Origin: CATZDY01 sp045599035
GTDB lineage: Bacteria > Bacillota > Desulfotomaculia > Desulfotomaculales > Desulfocucumaceae
Length of the DNA: 35,253 nt
Direction: 5' to 3'
NCBI GenBank assembly: GCA_045599035.1
Contig: JAZRVI010000056.1
Location: forward strand, 1-35,253
Below, in pieces: positions 1 through 8,038 of this stretch (within the stretch, counting starts at the first letter, position 1; every line of letters starts with the position of its first letter). Made by a program: the position numbers and the translations under genes. The notes beneath the pieces are model-generated. The model searched no databases. It worked only from the letters and a program-made list of their open reading frames with translations, and was not told where the DNA came from.

Positions 1-34
1 CCTCTATAGGTGGCGGGATGAATTGCGATAAACA

Positions 35-198
35 CCAGGGCAACAGCATTTAACTTTTTTGAAAAGCTAAATGCACCTCCCAAAAGCGATTCAGGTGACA
101 TTTAGCACTTTTATCTAAGATTGTGGCTCGCAAAGCGTGAATATTATTCGTGACTTTGACAATTATTTTGCATAAATATGCAAATGCTTTTGCCCTGG
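35..198. mobile_element. MITE-like insertion with imperfect terminal inverted repeats
   Basis: The left end (35-51, CCAGGGCAACAGCATTT) and right end (182-198, AAATGCTTTTGCCCTGG) are inverted repeats matching at 16 of 17 positions. The octamer GATAAACA flanks the element on both sides (27-34 and 199-206), as a target-site duplication would. The 164-bp interior holds no ORF but is rich in nested palindromes, for example GCTAAATG/CATTTAGC near 66-115 and TTGCATA/TATGCAA near 169-187. An 8-bp duplication is typical of several IS families (ISL3, IS256, IS6), so the parent transposase cannot be named. Removing the element and one duplication restores a continuous ancestral sequence. Confidence 0.6.
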
Positions 199-323
199 GA
201 TAAACACGGCGTTTTCTTGGCTTTTGTTATTTATAGTGTTATAATCATAATATAATCGGTCGTAGTGGTCGTAGTCATCATAAGGGTTATTGGATAATAA
301 TCATCATTCAGTATTCATGCTGC

Positions 324-510
324 ATTATCAATATACTGAACGAAGGACTGCGGTTACTTGCTGAAGCAGCCTAAAGCTAAATATACAGTAGGGATGAAAT
401 AGCCCAAACTCATACGCCTGTGGACATTGTGTAAGACTTGAGCTAACGATTATGTCAGCCAGGCAGTAGTGGTTGAAGCAGGAAGCTCCGACTTCTATAA
501 GTCGGAGTAA
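324..510 (+). pseudogene. tnpB: Decayed 3' end of an IS200/IS605-type tnpB
   Basis: Short pieces typical of the TnpB C-terminus are readable but broken by stops and frame changes. Positions 324-371 encode a stretch ending NEGLRLLAEAA, like the NAAxNIxNEGLRLLA segment after the TnpB zinc finger. Positions 387-431 encode SRDEIAQTHTPVDIV. Positions 466-510 encode, in another frame, VVVEAGSSDFYKSE and a stop. No intact upstream RuvC part is visible; the window begins too close and a MITE-like element interrupts the left side. I infer a dead guide-endonuclease remnant. The identification rests on recalled family patterns, not on an alignment. Confidence 0.6.
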
Positions 511-515
511 TTCAC
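471..515 (+). mobile_element. IS200/IS605-type right end with hairpin
   Basis: The segment contains a perfect 9-bp stem, CTCCGACTT (486-494) and AAGTCGGAG (499-507), with loop CTAT, followed by TAATTCAC. The GAAGCAGGAAGCTCC...GGAG-TAATTCAC layout is typical of right ends of tnpB-carrying IS605-group elements, where the hairpin is also the scaffold of the omega RNA (reRNA). The element stops immediately before the stop codon of the leftward ATPase gene (516-518), so the neighbouring 16-20 bases would occupy the guide position. The left end is not in the window or has decayed. Confidence 0.55.
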
Positions 516-1583
516 CTAGCCAACTTTGGCCTCAATCTTTTCCCATATCTCTCCAGTTTTCTGCTCCAATTGGGCAAAGTCCATTGCTTTGCTATAAATT
601 TCCTCCAAAAGCAAATGTTTAGCTCTGGCTCGCCCCAAAAAATCTACGGCCAATGCCAAAGTTTGCCGCCCCAACTCCCGTTCCAGCTTCCTTCCGGATT
701 GAAATGGAGTCCCCAGCAAAAAGTCGTTCAAATCCCAAACCTGGTCTCCTGGTTTGGGAGCATAAAAATGCTCCGGAGTGGAAGTAATAAAGCCCAGACT
801 CCATTCCGGAATAAGCAAATGATCTGGTTGATCAGGTTCCCAAATGGAATAACAGGCTTCCACCCGCACTCCCCGTTTTAAGGCAGCCTCCAGCAAACGA
901 TTCAGCACCAGACTTTTGCCGGTACCTCGATCTCCGGTCAGAATAACCCGCTGCTTCAAATCATCCATCAAACTGGGCAAATGATTAACAAAGCCTCGGT
1001 AGGTCAAAACTCCGCCAAACATTTTTCGCAGCCGAGCCATACCGGAAGTTTGAAAAAAATAGTCCCTTTCCAGCCGCTCGGCCAGCCGATTTAATTTAGC
1101 CAGATCCAACAGTTGAGCTTCCCGATAAAAAGCCCTTTCCTGAGCATAAAAGCCCCCGGTTAAATTAAGATAGGCAATGGCTTTTTGAAACAATAGTGTT
1201 TTTTCCCGACTTAGTTTTTGGATGGCCGCAGCCTGCTGCTCCAATTGCCAGGTATCCCAACATTGCCCCAAATTAATAATTTCGTCTACTGCTCCCGGAA
1301 ATTCCGCTTCCTGATTGTGGGGAGAAGTACCGTCCAAAACGGCCATCTGCCAATCCGGAAAGGCCACCCCATCCAAAGAATCCGGATCAGAGGAACAATA
1401 ATGATATTCACATTCCCAGCCCTTCTCCTGTGCCTTTCGTCCCAGCTTTTGCATTAAGGTTGATTTCCCCGTACCAGGAGCTCCTTTTAAAATAAACCTC
1501 TTTTGGGGGCTGGGTTCCAAAATATAGTTATAAAAAGAATGAAAGCCCTGGGGCGTAATCCCACCCGGAAACATTTTACGCAT
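516..1583 (-). CDS. Duplicated P-loop ATPase (PRK06851-like)
   Basis: The 355-residue protein has two Walker A loops, GAPGTGKS at residues 34-41 and GDRGTGKS at 217-224. It is an internal tandem duplication: RKMFPGGITPQGF at residues 2-14 recurs as RKMFGGVLTYRGF at 186-198, each followed about 20-30 residues later by its P-loop, and the DPDSLDGVAFPDW block is echoed by EPDQPDHLLIPEW. This architecture matches a conserved but uncharacterised NTPase family of Bacillota (PRK06851). The substrate is unknown; no membrane segment is seen, so it is probably cytosolic. The start is ATG after AGGAGGGG. The gene lies about 70 bp downstream of the coiled-coil gene and may belong to the rsmD-coaD transcription unit. 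Its 3' end touches an IS right end, but the stop codon looks native. Confidence 0.75.
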   Translation of the reverse strand: MRKMFPGGITPQGFHSFYNYILEPSPQKRFILKGAPGTGKSTLMQKLGRKAQEKGWECEYHYCSSDPDSLDGVAFPDWQMAVLDGTSPHNQEAEFPGAVDEIINLGQCWDTWQLEQQAAAIQKLSREKTLLFQKAIAYLNLTGGFYAQERAFYREAQLLDLAKLNRLAERLERDYFFQTSGMARLRKMFGGVLTYRGFVNHLPSLMDDLKQRVILTGDRGTGKSLVLNRLLEAALKRGVRVEACYSIWEPDQPDHLLIPEWSLGFITSTPEHFYAPKPGDQVWDLNDFLLGTPFQSGRKLERELGRQTLALAVDFLGRARAKHLLLEEIYSKAMDFAQLEQKTGEIWEKIEAKVG

Positions 1584-1654
1584 TTTATCCCCTCCTCTCC
1601 CTAAATATACGAGAGAAGAAGGTTGAATATACAGGAAAAAAAGCCGGAACTTAC

Positions 1655-2137
1655 TTATTCCGAGGATTTATCCAGAAAACGCTCTGAAGCTCCAATATCC
1701 TGAGACAGCTCCTGCTTGCCGTTTTGCACCTCATTAATCAGATTATGTAGGGTTTCTTCCAATCCACCTAAAACATTGCTGGCATAAACTGCTGCTTCTT
1801 CTTTAAGCTGCTGGGCTGAAATTTGTTCCCTGAGTACCAATTCTTCAGCGTAAATCCGAGCCTGTTGGACTATTTCGCTTTCTTCGGCTCGGCGTTCCAC
1901 TTCCCGACGGGCATCTTCCATCATTTTGGAAGCTTCATCCTTGCTGTCAGCAATAAACTTTTCCTTATCTATAATAATTTGCTGAGCCTGTTTTATTTCA
2001 TAGGGAATGGCTCCCCGAATTTGATCCACAAAATCAAACAGCCTATCTTCGTTAAGTATTACTTTACCGGAAAAAGGAACCCTGCTGCCTTTCTCGATAA
2101 AATCTTCCAATTGATCTAGGATTTTAAAAATATCCAT
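1655..2137 (-). CDS. Coiled-coil protein of the coaD neighbourhood
   Basis: The 160-residue protein is strongly charged and helical. Its middle (about residues 50-130) is Ala/Glu/Lys/Gln-rich with heptad-like spacing, predicting a long coiled coil, and there is no signal peptide or membrane segment. The N-terminus (MDIFKILDQLEDFIEKGSRVP) resembles the start of small clostridial proteins encoded beside coaD, often labelled ATPase or likened to DivIVA/SepIVA or ATP synthase b-subunit coiled coils. I see no Walker motif, so an ATPase label would be unsupported. It is 20 bp downstream of coaD and probably co-transcribed. A scaffold role in cell envelope growth or division is only a guess from the DivIVA-like look. 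Confidence 0.65.
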   Translation of the reverse strand: MDIFKILDQLEDFIEKGSRVPFSGKVILNEDRLFDFVDQIRGAIPYEIKQAQQIIIDKEKFIADSKDEASKMMEDARREVERRAEESEIVQQARIYAEELVLREQISAQQLKEEAAVYASNVLGGLEETLHNLINEVQNGKQELSQDIGASERFLDKSSE

Positions 2138-2157
2138 TCTCTAATTCTCTCCATTTC

Positions 2158-2640
2158 CTAAAAGTCTTTGAATTTTTCGATTAGCTTATCCTCTACTATT
2201 TTGGGAACCAGGCCTTCAATAGAAGCGGAAAACCGAGCTAACTCTTTCACTCCACTGGAGCTGATAAAGGAATATTCTGCTTTGGCCATCAAAAAAACGG
2301 TTTCAATTTCTGGAGCCAATTTTTTATTAGTAAGAGCCATCATAAATTCATTTTCAAAATCAGAAATTGCCCGCAACCCCCGAATAATGGCCTGAGCCTG
2401 AACCTTCCTGGCAAAATTAACAGTCAGACCCATAAAATCAACAATCTCTACATTGGGATAAACCTGCAAAACCTCTTGGAGCATAGCCTTTCTTTCTGCA
2501 ACGGAAAACAAAGGCCGTTTATTGACATTTTGGGACACCGAAACAATTACCCGATCAAACAAACCAGCCGCCCTTTCAATAATATCCAAATGACCGTTAG
2601 TTACCGGATCAAAGCTGCCCGGATAAAGAGCAACACGCAA
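2158..2640 (-). CDS. coaD: Phosphopantetheine adenylyltransferase
   Basis: CoaD transfers AMP from ATP to 4'-phosphopantetheine, giving dephospho-CoA, the penultimate step of coenzyme A synthesis in the cytosol. The 160-residue length is standard. The N-terminus YPGSFDPVTNGHLDI carries the nucleotidyltransferase TxGH-type motif (TNGH, residues 14-17, with H17 as the catalytic histidine). The middle has IIRGLRAISDFENE, the conserved RGLR and ATP-binding block, and the C-terminal part has SSSGVKELA. The start is ATG, 12 bp after the rsmD stop, and the order rsmD-coaD is conserved across many Gram-positive bacteria. The assignment is secure. Confidence 0.96.
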   Translation of the reverse strand: MRVALYPGSFDPVTNGHLDIIERAAGLFDRVIVSVSQNVNKRPLFSVAERKAMLQEVLQVYPNVEIVDFMGLTVNFARKVQAQAIIRGLRAISDFENEFMMALTNKKLAPEIETVFLMAKAEYSFISSSGVKELARFSASIEGLVPKIVEDKLIEKFKDF

Positions 2641-2652
2641 TGACAGTTCCCC

Positions 2653-3222
2653 CTAAATTAATTTCTGGTATTGAAAAAACCACAATAAAGTATCACCATA
2701 TTTTTCTTTTCGATATAAATTTATTTTTCCCTTCTGATCAAGCTCTCCGGTCAGATCTTCTCTTTTATCAGTTTCGGCACAAATCAAGGCTTGATCGGCC
2801 AGCCAGTCAACCCCAGACAATTCCCCTAAAACCAGTTGACTAAGCCCCTGAGCATAGGGAGGATCCAAAAAAACCAGCTCCGGCTTTTGGGCATAGCTTT
2901 CTATCCTATTTAAGACCTGAGGAATCGTTCCGTTTAACAAAATGGCTTTGTCTGCCAAACGAGCTTTATTCAAATTTTGTTGAATAGCCTTTAAAGCCCG
3001 GCCGTCCTGTTCCGCAAAAAAGCTTAAACAGGCTCCCCGGCTTAAAGCCTCCAAGCCGATATTGCCCGTTCCAGCAAAAATATCCAAAAAAACCTTGTTT
3101 TCCACCTCAAGTCCCCAAATGTTGAACAAAGCCTCTTTGACCCGATCCGAGGTTGGTCGGCCTGTCCAGCCTTTGGGAATGGTGAGCAGCATTTTTTTGG
3201 CCGAACCAGCTATAATTCGCAA
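2653..3222 (-). CDS. rsmD: 16S rRNA (guanine-966-N2)-methyltransferase
   Basis: RsmD methylates G966 of 16S rRNA on the assembling 30S subunit using S-adenosylmethionine. The 189-residue protein begins MRIIAGSAKK, has the family block RPTSDRVKEALFNIW (residues 22-36), the SAM-binding loop DIFAGTGNIGLEALSRG (47-63) and the catalytic DPPY motif at 120-123, as in N2-guanine methyltransferases. It is the first gene of a leftward set with coaD. A likely -10 element, TATAAT preceded by TG, lies at 3261-3266 on the minus strand; I do not see a convincing -35. The assignment is secure. Confidence 0.95.
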   Translation of the reverse strand: MRIIAGSAKKMLLTIPKGWTGRPTSDRVKEALFNIWGLEVENKVFLDIFAGTGNIGLEALSRGACLSFFAEQDGRALKAIQQNLNKARLADKAILLNGTIPQVLNRIESYAQKPELVFLDPPYAQGLSQLVLGELSGVDWLADQALICAETDKREDLTGELDQKGKINLYRKEKYGDTLLWFFQYQKLI

Positions 3223-3400
3223 AAGTTTATTGCCACCTTTCCAACTGAAGCTTATTTAACATTATAACATACTAAATTCCCTCAATACTATCCTGTTTTT
3301 CGATTTCAACAAAAATCCTTCAATTATTTTGCCAACCTTTTTCAAACCTGCAGCCTGAGGAATAAACCAACAGCCAAAACAAAAAAGTTCAAGATTGCAA

Positions 3401-3429
3401 TTGCAGTTCAGAGCAATTTACGATAAAAT
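3401..3429 (+). promoter_or_regulatory. Predicted promoter of the nucleoside importer operon
   Basis: TTGCAG (3401-3406) and TAAAAT (3424-3429) are spaced by 17 bp, and the lipoprotein start codon follows 25 bp downstream after AAAGGAAA. The -35 overlaps the palindrome TGCAATTGCA (3395-3404), which could be an operator, although no regulator can be named. Confidence 0.45.
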
Positions 3430-3453
3430 TAAAAATAAAAAAAGGAAATTGGT

Positions 3454-4602
3454 ATGAAAAAAATAATCATGTTTTTGCTGCTGCTGATAAGTGGAATTTT
3501 GACTGCCTGCAACAGCTCCCCCACTTCTTCTGACGGTCAATTACGGATCGGTTTTATTCATTTGACAGACCCAATTAAAATGTCCTACACCTACAATCAC
3601 GATCAAGGTACTCAAAAAATGATCCAGAACCTGGGTCTGAAACCGGAACAGGTAATCAATAAATATAATGTCAAGGAAAATGAAGAATGCAGTACTGCTA
3701 TTGAAGAATTGGCTGCGGCTGGCTGTCAAATTATTTTTGGCAGCTCCTATGGCTATGAGGAATATTTTATCGAGGCAGCTCGCCGCTATCCCCAAATCCA
3801 ATTTTGTCACGCTTCCGGAGTGCAGGCCAAAAAAGTTAACTTGCCCAATTATCACAATTATTTTGCCGCTGTTTATGAAGGCCGTTATCTGACCGGAATT
3901 GCTGCCGGTCTAAAATTGCGGGAATTGCAGGAGCAGGGGCTTGAACCCAAATTAGGCTTTGTGGCTGGTTTTTATTATGAAGAAGTTATTTCCGGCTTTA
4001 CCGCTTTCTATTTGGGTGCTCGATCTGTCTGTCCCGAAGCCACCATGCTGGTAACCAAAATTGATTCCTGGAGCGATCCGGCCAAGGAAGCAGCAGCAGC
4101 TCAAGCTTTAATTGATCAGGGCTGTCTGGTAATCTGCCAGCAATCTATTAACAGCACTCCAGCCACTACAGCTGAAGCCAACAAGGTTTATCATTGCGGT
4201 TATAATGGTGATTTAAGCGAAGCCGCTCCGCTGGCCTCTTTAATTTCCACTCGGGTGGATTGGAGCATTTATTTAACCTATGCGGTGCAATGTATGCTGG
4301 ACGGAAAAGAAATTGCTACCGATTGGTGTTCCGGCCTGTCCGACGGAACCATCTGCCTGACTCCCCTAAATACGGCCATTGCCGCTCCGGGAACTCAGGA
4401 AGCCCTGGAGCAGGCTCAGGCTCAGATTGTTTCTGGAGAATTACAGGTTTTTGCCGGACCTTTCAGCGGTTGGAACTACCTTAACCCTGAAGAAACTATT
4501 ACAGTGGATGCCGGTGATTATTTAACAGAATCCCAGGAACGATCTGCTCCCTATTTCTCCTATATCATAGAAGGAATTACTCTGCTAAATGGCAGCTTCT
4601 AA
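3454..4602 (+). CDS. BMP-family nucleoside-binding lipoprotein
   Basis: This is the substrate-binding component of a nucleoside ABC importer. It begins with a lipoprotein signal peptide (MKKIIMFLLLLISGILTAC); the lipobox LTAC places the lipidated cysteine at residue 19, so the mature protein is tethered to the outer face of the membrane. The 382 residues carry BMP/PnrA-like features: LRIGFIHLTDP after the signal, AAGCQIIFGSSYGYEEYF and YEGRYLTGIAAGL. Family members bind purine or other nucleosides in Bacillota and spirochaetes. The start is ATG after AAAGGAAA. The stop overlaps the following ATPase gene by 14 bases, so the four genes form one operon. The exact ligand cannot be read from sequence. 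Confidence 0.88.
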   Translation: MKKIIMFLLLLISGILTACNSSPTSSDGQLRIGFIHLTDPIKMSYTYNHDQGTQKMIQNLGLKPEQVINKYNVKENEECSTAIEELAAAGCQIIFGSSYGYEEYFIEAARRYPQIQFCHASGVQAKKVNLPNYHNYFAAVYEGRYLTGIAAGLKLRELQEQGLEPKLGFVAGFYYEEVISGFTAFYLGARSVCPEATMLVTKIDSWSDPAKEAAAAQALIDQGCLVICQQSINSTPATTAEANKVYHCGYNGDLSEAAPLASLISTRVDWSIYLTYAVQCMLDGKEIATDWCSGLSDGTICLTPLNTAIAAPGTQEALEQAQAQIVSGELQVFAGPFSGWNYLNPEETITVDAGDYLTESQERSAPYFSYIIEGITLLNGSF

Positions 4603-5956
4603 AATCATCCTGGAAACGAAAAAACTCAGCAAAAGTTTTGGTTCAATTCAGGCCAATCAGCAGATCAGCCTGCAAATTCGGCAAGGAGAGATTTTGGCCA
4701 TTTTGGGTGAAAATGGCAGCGGAAAAACTACCTTTATGAATTTATTGGCTGGAATTTACCAACCGGATTCCGGTCAAATTTATTTGGCTGGACAACAGGT
4801 GCAGATTAATTCTCCCAAAAAAGCTTTGGAACTGGGAATCGGCATGGTGCAGCAACAATCCCGCCTAGTGGAAAGTCTGACCGGAGAAGAAAATCTGGCT
4901 TTGGGTTTAAAAGTTAAACCCGCTCAAATTAAGGAACAAGCTCAAAAAATCTGCCGACAATATAATTTTGAACTGCCCTGGTCGCAGCCTGTTGCCCGAT
5001 TATCTCTGGTGCAGAAACAAGTTCTGGAAATTATCCGTCTCATTCATCGACAAGCTCAAATTTTAATTCTGGATGAACCATCAGCTATTTTGGGCAAAGC
5101 TGAAAAGCTCAAATTAAGACAGGCTTTGCAAAAATTACAAGACGAAGGAAAAACTATTTTAATTATTACCCATGATGCCAGAGAAGCCTCTCAAATTGCC
5201 AATCGGATTGCTTTTTTCAAGCAGGGAGAATTGATTGAAATATCGGAAAACCCTCCGGTTTTCGCTGAACATCTCCCTGCGGGCAATCTTCCTTTAGGCC
5301 ACTCTAAGCAATATTTGAAAATAGAAAAACTAAGCTGGTCAAATTATGCCAGTTTAAGCTTGCAAGCCTGGGGCGGTGAAATTCTGGGTTTAACCGGAAG
5401 CATTTATTCCCGACAGTTATTGGAAATTCTGGCCGGTTTAAAAACCGATTATAACGGTTCTATTAAATTTGCCACCAAATCCCGCATTTGGGAACTCAGC
5501 CAGAAAAACTCGGTGCAAATCAGAAAAAGCGGTCTGCAACTACGCTATATTCCTCCGGATCGCAGTTGTTCCGGCCTGATTTTTTCCAGTGGAATCCAGC
5601 CCAATATGCAGCTCCGAACTTTTCAGCACCCCAAAGCCGGACAAATGGCAAAAAAGCTGGCTGCCAGAATTTTGCAGCCCTTGAAAATTCAGCTCGACCG
5701 CCCCGACTTGCCCATAGGCTTTTTATCGGGAGGCAATCAGCAAAAGATTTTATTGGGACGGGAAGTTTTCAGTCAGCCGGATATTCTTTTAGCTGACTGC
5801 CCCACCAGAGGATTGGATTTCAAAGCTTTGGAAATCTGGCTCAATCTTCTAAACCGTTTAAAAGCTCAAAAAACTGTTATTATCTGGACAGATGAGGAAG
5901 AACAGCTTTTGCAGAAATATTCGGATCGTCTGCTCCGGCTTGAAGGAGCAGGATAA
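4589..5956 (+). CDS. Nucleoside ABC importer, double ATPase subunit
   Basis: The 455-residue protein contains two fused ABC domains, as in NupO/YufO and sugar-type importers. The first has an intact Walker A (GENGSGKT, residues 40-47) and Walker B with glutamate (ILILDEP, 158-164), but its signature is LSLVQKQ (138-144) rather than LSGGQ, as is usual in this family. The second keeps LSGGNQQK and a Walker-B-like ILLADCPTRGLD but has lost a recognisable Walker A: the expected glycine-rich loop after GEILGLTG reads SIYSRQLLE. It is also shorter than the roughly 500-residue family norm. One functional ATP site would be expected to drive transport. The start is ATG inside the end of the lipoprotein gene. 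Confidence 0.9.
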   Translation: MAASKIILETKKLSKSFGSIQANQQISLQIRQGEILAILGENGSGKTTFMNLLAGIYQPDSGQIYLAGQQVQINSPKKALELGIGMVQQQSRLVESLTGEENLALGLKVKPAQIKEQAQKICRQYNFELPWSQPVARLSLVQKQVLEIIRLIHRQAQILILDEPSAILGKAEKLKLRQALQKLQDEGKTILIITHDAREASQIANRIAFFKQGELIEISENPPVFAEHLPAGNLPLGHSKQYLKIEKLSWSNYASLSLQAWGGEILGLTGSIYSRQLLEILAGLKTDYNGSIKFATKSRIWELSQKNSVQIRKSGLQLRYIPPDRSCSGLIFSSGIQPNMQLRTFQHPKAGQMAKKLAARILQPLKIQLDRPDLPIGFLSGGNQQKILLGREVFSQPDILLADCPTRGLDFKALEIWLNLLNRLKAQKTVIIWTDEEEQLLQKYSDRLLRLEGAG

Positions 5957-6991
5957 TTGCTAAAAATACGAGAACCCCTATCTTGGTTTCAAGCCAGCCT
6001 GATTCGTCTGGGCAGCCTTATGCTGGCTTTGCTTTTAGGCGGAAGCTGGTTTGCCCTTTTGGGCTATCAGCCTGGGCAGGTTTTTGCCATTTTATGGCAG
6101 GGAGCCTTACAAAATGAAATTGCCCGGGCAGCTACCCTAAAAATTGCTTTACCCTTAACAGGAGCGGCTTTAGCTTTGCTTCCGGCTTTTCGCATGGGCT
6201 TTTGGAATATTGGAGCCGAAGGCCAGATTATGCTGGGAGCCATAGGAGCCAGCCTGGTGGCCTTATTTGTTCCTACCGCTTACCCTTTGTCTTTAATGCT
6301 GGGAGCTGCTCTATTATTCGGAGGACTTTGGGGATTGCTGCCTGCTCTTTTTAAAGCTTACCGCCAAGTCAATGAAACCCTGTTCAGCCTGATGCTGAAC
6401 TATATAGCCATCGGCCTGACCGTTTATCTGGTTTCCCATCCCTGGCGGGATCCGGCGGGAACCTACCCCAAGGCGGCCATGTTTTCCCAGGCAGCCCGTC
6501 TGCCTGAATGGGGCGGACTTCCCCTAAGCTGGTTGTTTATTTTAGGGGTCATCTTCTTTTTAGCCTGGTATTTAAATTACACCCGTTCCGGCTATGAATT
6601 AACTGTACTGGGCGAAAGCCCCAGGACGGCTCATTATGCCGGAATGCCGATTGTCCGCATAATTTTGCAAAATATGTTTCTATCCGGAGCCTTGGCTGGT
6701 CTGGTAGGCTTTTTGCTGGTTTCCGGATCAGCCTATACTCTTACCCCGAATACCTCGGCCAATTATGGCTACACCGCCATTGCGGTGGCCTGGCTGGGAC
6801 GGCTTAATCCCTGGGCAATGTTTCCCATTGCCTTTTTGGTAGCCATTTTAAGCAAGGGCAGCCAAACCTTACAAACGATTTTGGGGATTCCTTCTTCCGG
6901 CTCTGAGGTACTTTTGGGAATCCTGTTTTTTGCCATGCTTATTGGAGAATTTTTTATTCGCTATCAAATCAGCCGAAAGGATAAGCCATGA
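5957..6991 (+). CDS. Nucleoside ABC importer permease 1
   Basis: The 344-residue, highly hydrophobic protein has about eight to ten predicted membrane segments and belongs to the BPD_transp_2 permease family (NupP/YufP type). The block AFRMGFWNIGAEGQIMLGAIGA is the family EAA-like signature, and NETLFSLMLNYIAIGL is typical of BMP-linked permeases. The start is TTG directly after the TAA stop of the ATPase (TAATTG), with AAGGAG seven bases upstream, which suggests translational coupling. It should pair with the next permease to form the channel of the importer. Confidence 0.9.
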   Translation: MLKIREPLSWFQASLIRLGSLMLALLLGGSWFALLGYQPGQVFAILWQGALQNEIARAATLKIALPLTGAALALLPAFRMGFWNIGAEGQIMLGAIGASLVALFVPTAYPLSLMLGAALLFGGLWGLLPALFKAYRQVNETLFSLMLNYIAIGLTVYLVSHPWRDPAGTYPKAAMFSQAARLPEWGGLPLSWLFILGVIFFLAWYLNYTRSGYELTVLGESPRTAHYAGMPIVRIILQNMFLSGALAGLVGFLLVSGSAYTLTPNTSANYGYTAIAVAWLGRLNPWAMFPIAFLVAILSKGSQTLQTILGIPSSGSEVLLGILFFAMLIGEFFIRYQISRKDKP

Positions 6992-7953
6992 GTTATTTTC
7001 TAAATTTCCTGACTATGGCGATTACTGCTTCCGCTCCCTTACTGTTGGGAACGCTGGGAGAAATGCTGACCGAAAAATCCGGCACTTTGAATTTGGGCTT
7101 GGAGGGTCTGGTCTTTCTGGGGGGAATTGGAGGTTTTGCTGCTCTTTATTGGCTGGAACCGATAAGTTCCGGGGCAATTATCTTTTGGGCCTTCCTGGGT
7201 TCTTTGGGAGCAGCCGGACTGGCTGCTTTGTTGTTTGCTTTTTTAACCGTCACCCTGAAAGCCAATCAAAATGTGGCAGGTCTGGCTCTGACAATCAGCG
7301 GAATTGGTTTGGCCAATTTTATGGGAGAATACCTGGTCAGTCAGTCTGATTCCGGTTATGCGGTGCTGGAACCGATCCAGATTTTTAACCAGCCCTGCTT
7401 TAGCTCCCTGGCTCAAACCGGGTGGTTGGGCAAATTGCTTTTTTCTTACAATTTTCTGGTTTATCTGGCCATAATTCTGGCCTTGGGTTTGGCCTACTTT
7501 TTTTATCATACCTCAACTGGTCTGAACCTGCGAGCCGTTGGAGAAAATCCAGCTGCGGCTGATGCCTGTGGGGTTCGGGTTGCCTGGTATCGTTATTGGG
7601 CCATTTTAATCGGAGGCGGAATTTCCAGCTTATCCGGTTTATATCTGGTACTTAATTCTTCCTTTGGCTGTGGAGGAGTGTGGGTTTTTAACGGCTTTTC
7701 CGGCTATGGCTGGCTTTCGTTGGCTTTGGTTATTTTTTCCCGCTGGAATCCTTACAAGGCTCTTTATTGTTCTTTAGTTTTTGGCGGCCTGTCCATCTTA
7801 AACTTATATTATCCTTTGAACTTTATTCCCGCCGAATTTTATAGTATTCTGCCATATCTGGCCACCATTGCCGCTTTAATTTTATTAAGCTTTCGGAACT
7901 ATCAGGACAGCTCCCCTTTTTTGGGCAAAGCTTATTTCCGGGAGTCACGCTAA
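6988..7953 (+). CDS. Nucleoside ABC importer permease 2
   Basis: The 321-residue membrane protein is the second BPD_transp_2 permease (NupQ/YufQ type). It contains LLLGTLGEMLTEKSGTLNLG, the N-terminal hallmark of this subunit, and GENPAAADACGV, which matches the cytoplasmic EAA-like loop that contacts the ATPase; the first permease has the parallel GESPRTAHYAGM. It overlaps the first permease by four bases (ATGA), so the two are translationally coupled. This gene ends the operon and converges with glpX; a shared terminator hairpin lies 58 bp downstream. Confidence 0.9.
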   Translation: MSYFLNFLTMAITASAPLLLGTLGEMLTEKSGTLNLGLEGLVFLGGIGGFAALYWLEPISSGAIIFWAFLGSLGAAGLAALLFAFLTVTLKANQNVAGLALTISGIGLANFMGEYLVSQSDSGYAVLEPIQIFNQPCFSSLAQTGWLGKLLFSYNFLVYLAIILALGLAYFFYHTSTGLNLRAVGENPAAADACGVRVAWYRYWAILIGGGISSLSGLYLVLNSSFGCGGVWVFNGFSGYGWLSLALVIFSRWNPYKALYCSLVFGGLSILNLYYPLNFIPAEFYSILPYLATIAALILLSFRNYQDSSPFLGKAYFRESR

Positions 7954-8007
7954 ACCAGCAAATATTCTTTAAACATATGCTTTGAATAGCTTAAAACCCA
8001 CAACAAA

Positions 8008-8035
8008 AAAGGGGCCAAAAATTTTTAGCCCCTTT
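8008..8035. terminator. Bidirectional terminator between importer operon and glpX
   Basis: AAAGGGGC and GCCCCTTT form an 8-bp stem around a 12-base A/T loop. On the minus strand the stem is followed by a run of six T, fitting glpX; on the plus strand the T run is only TTT, so termination of the importer operon is weaker. Confidence 0.75.
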
Positions 8036-8038
8036 AAC

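Noticed and set aside
3223..3453. A riboswitch before the nucleoside importer
   Set aside because: No purine-riboswitch core or long paired structure is visible; only a 10-bp palindrome over the -35 box.
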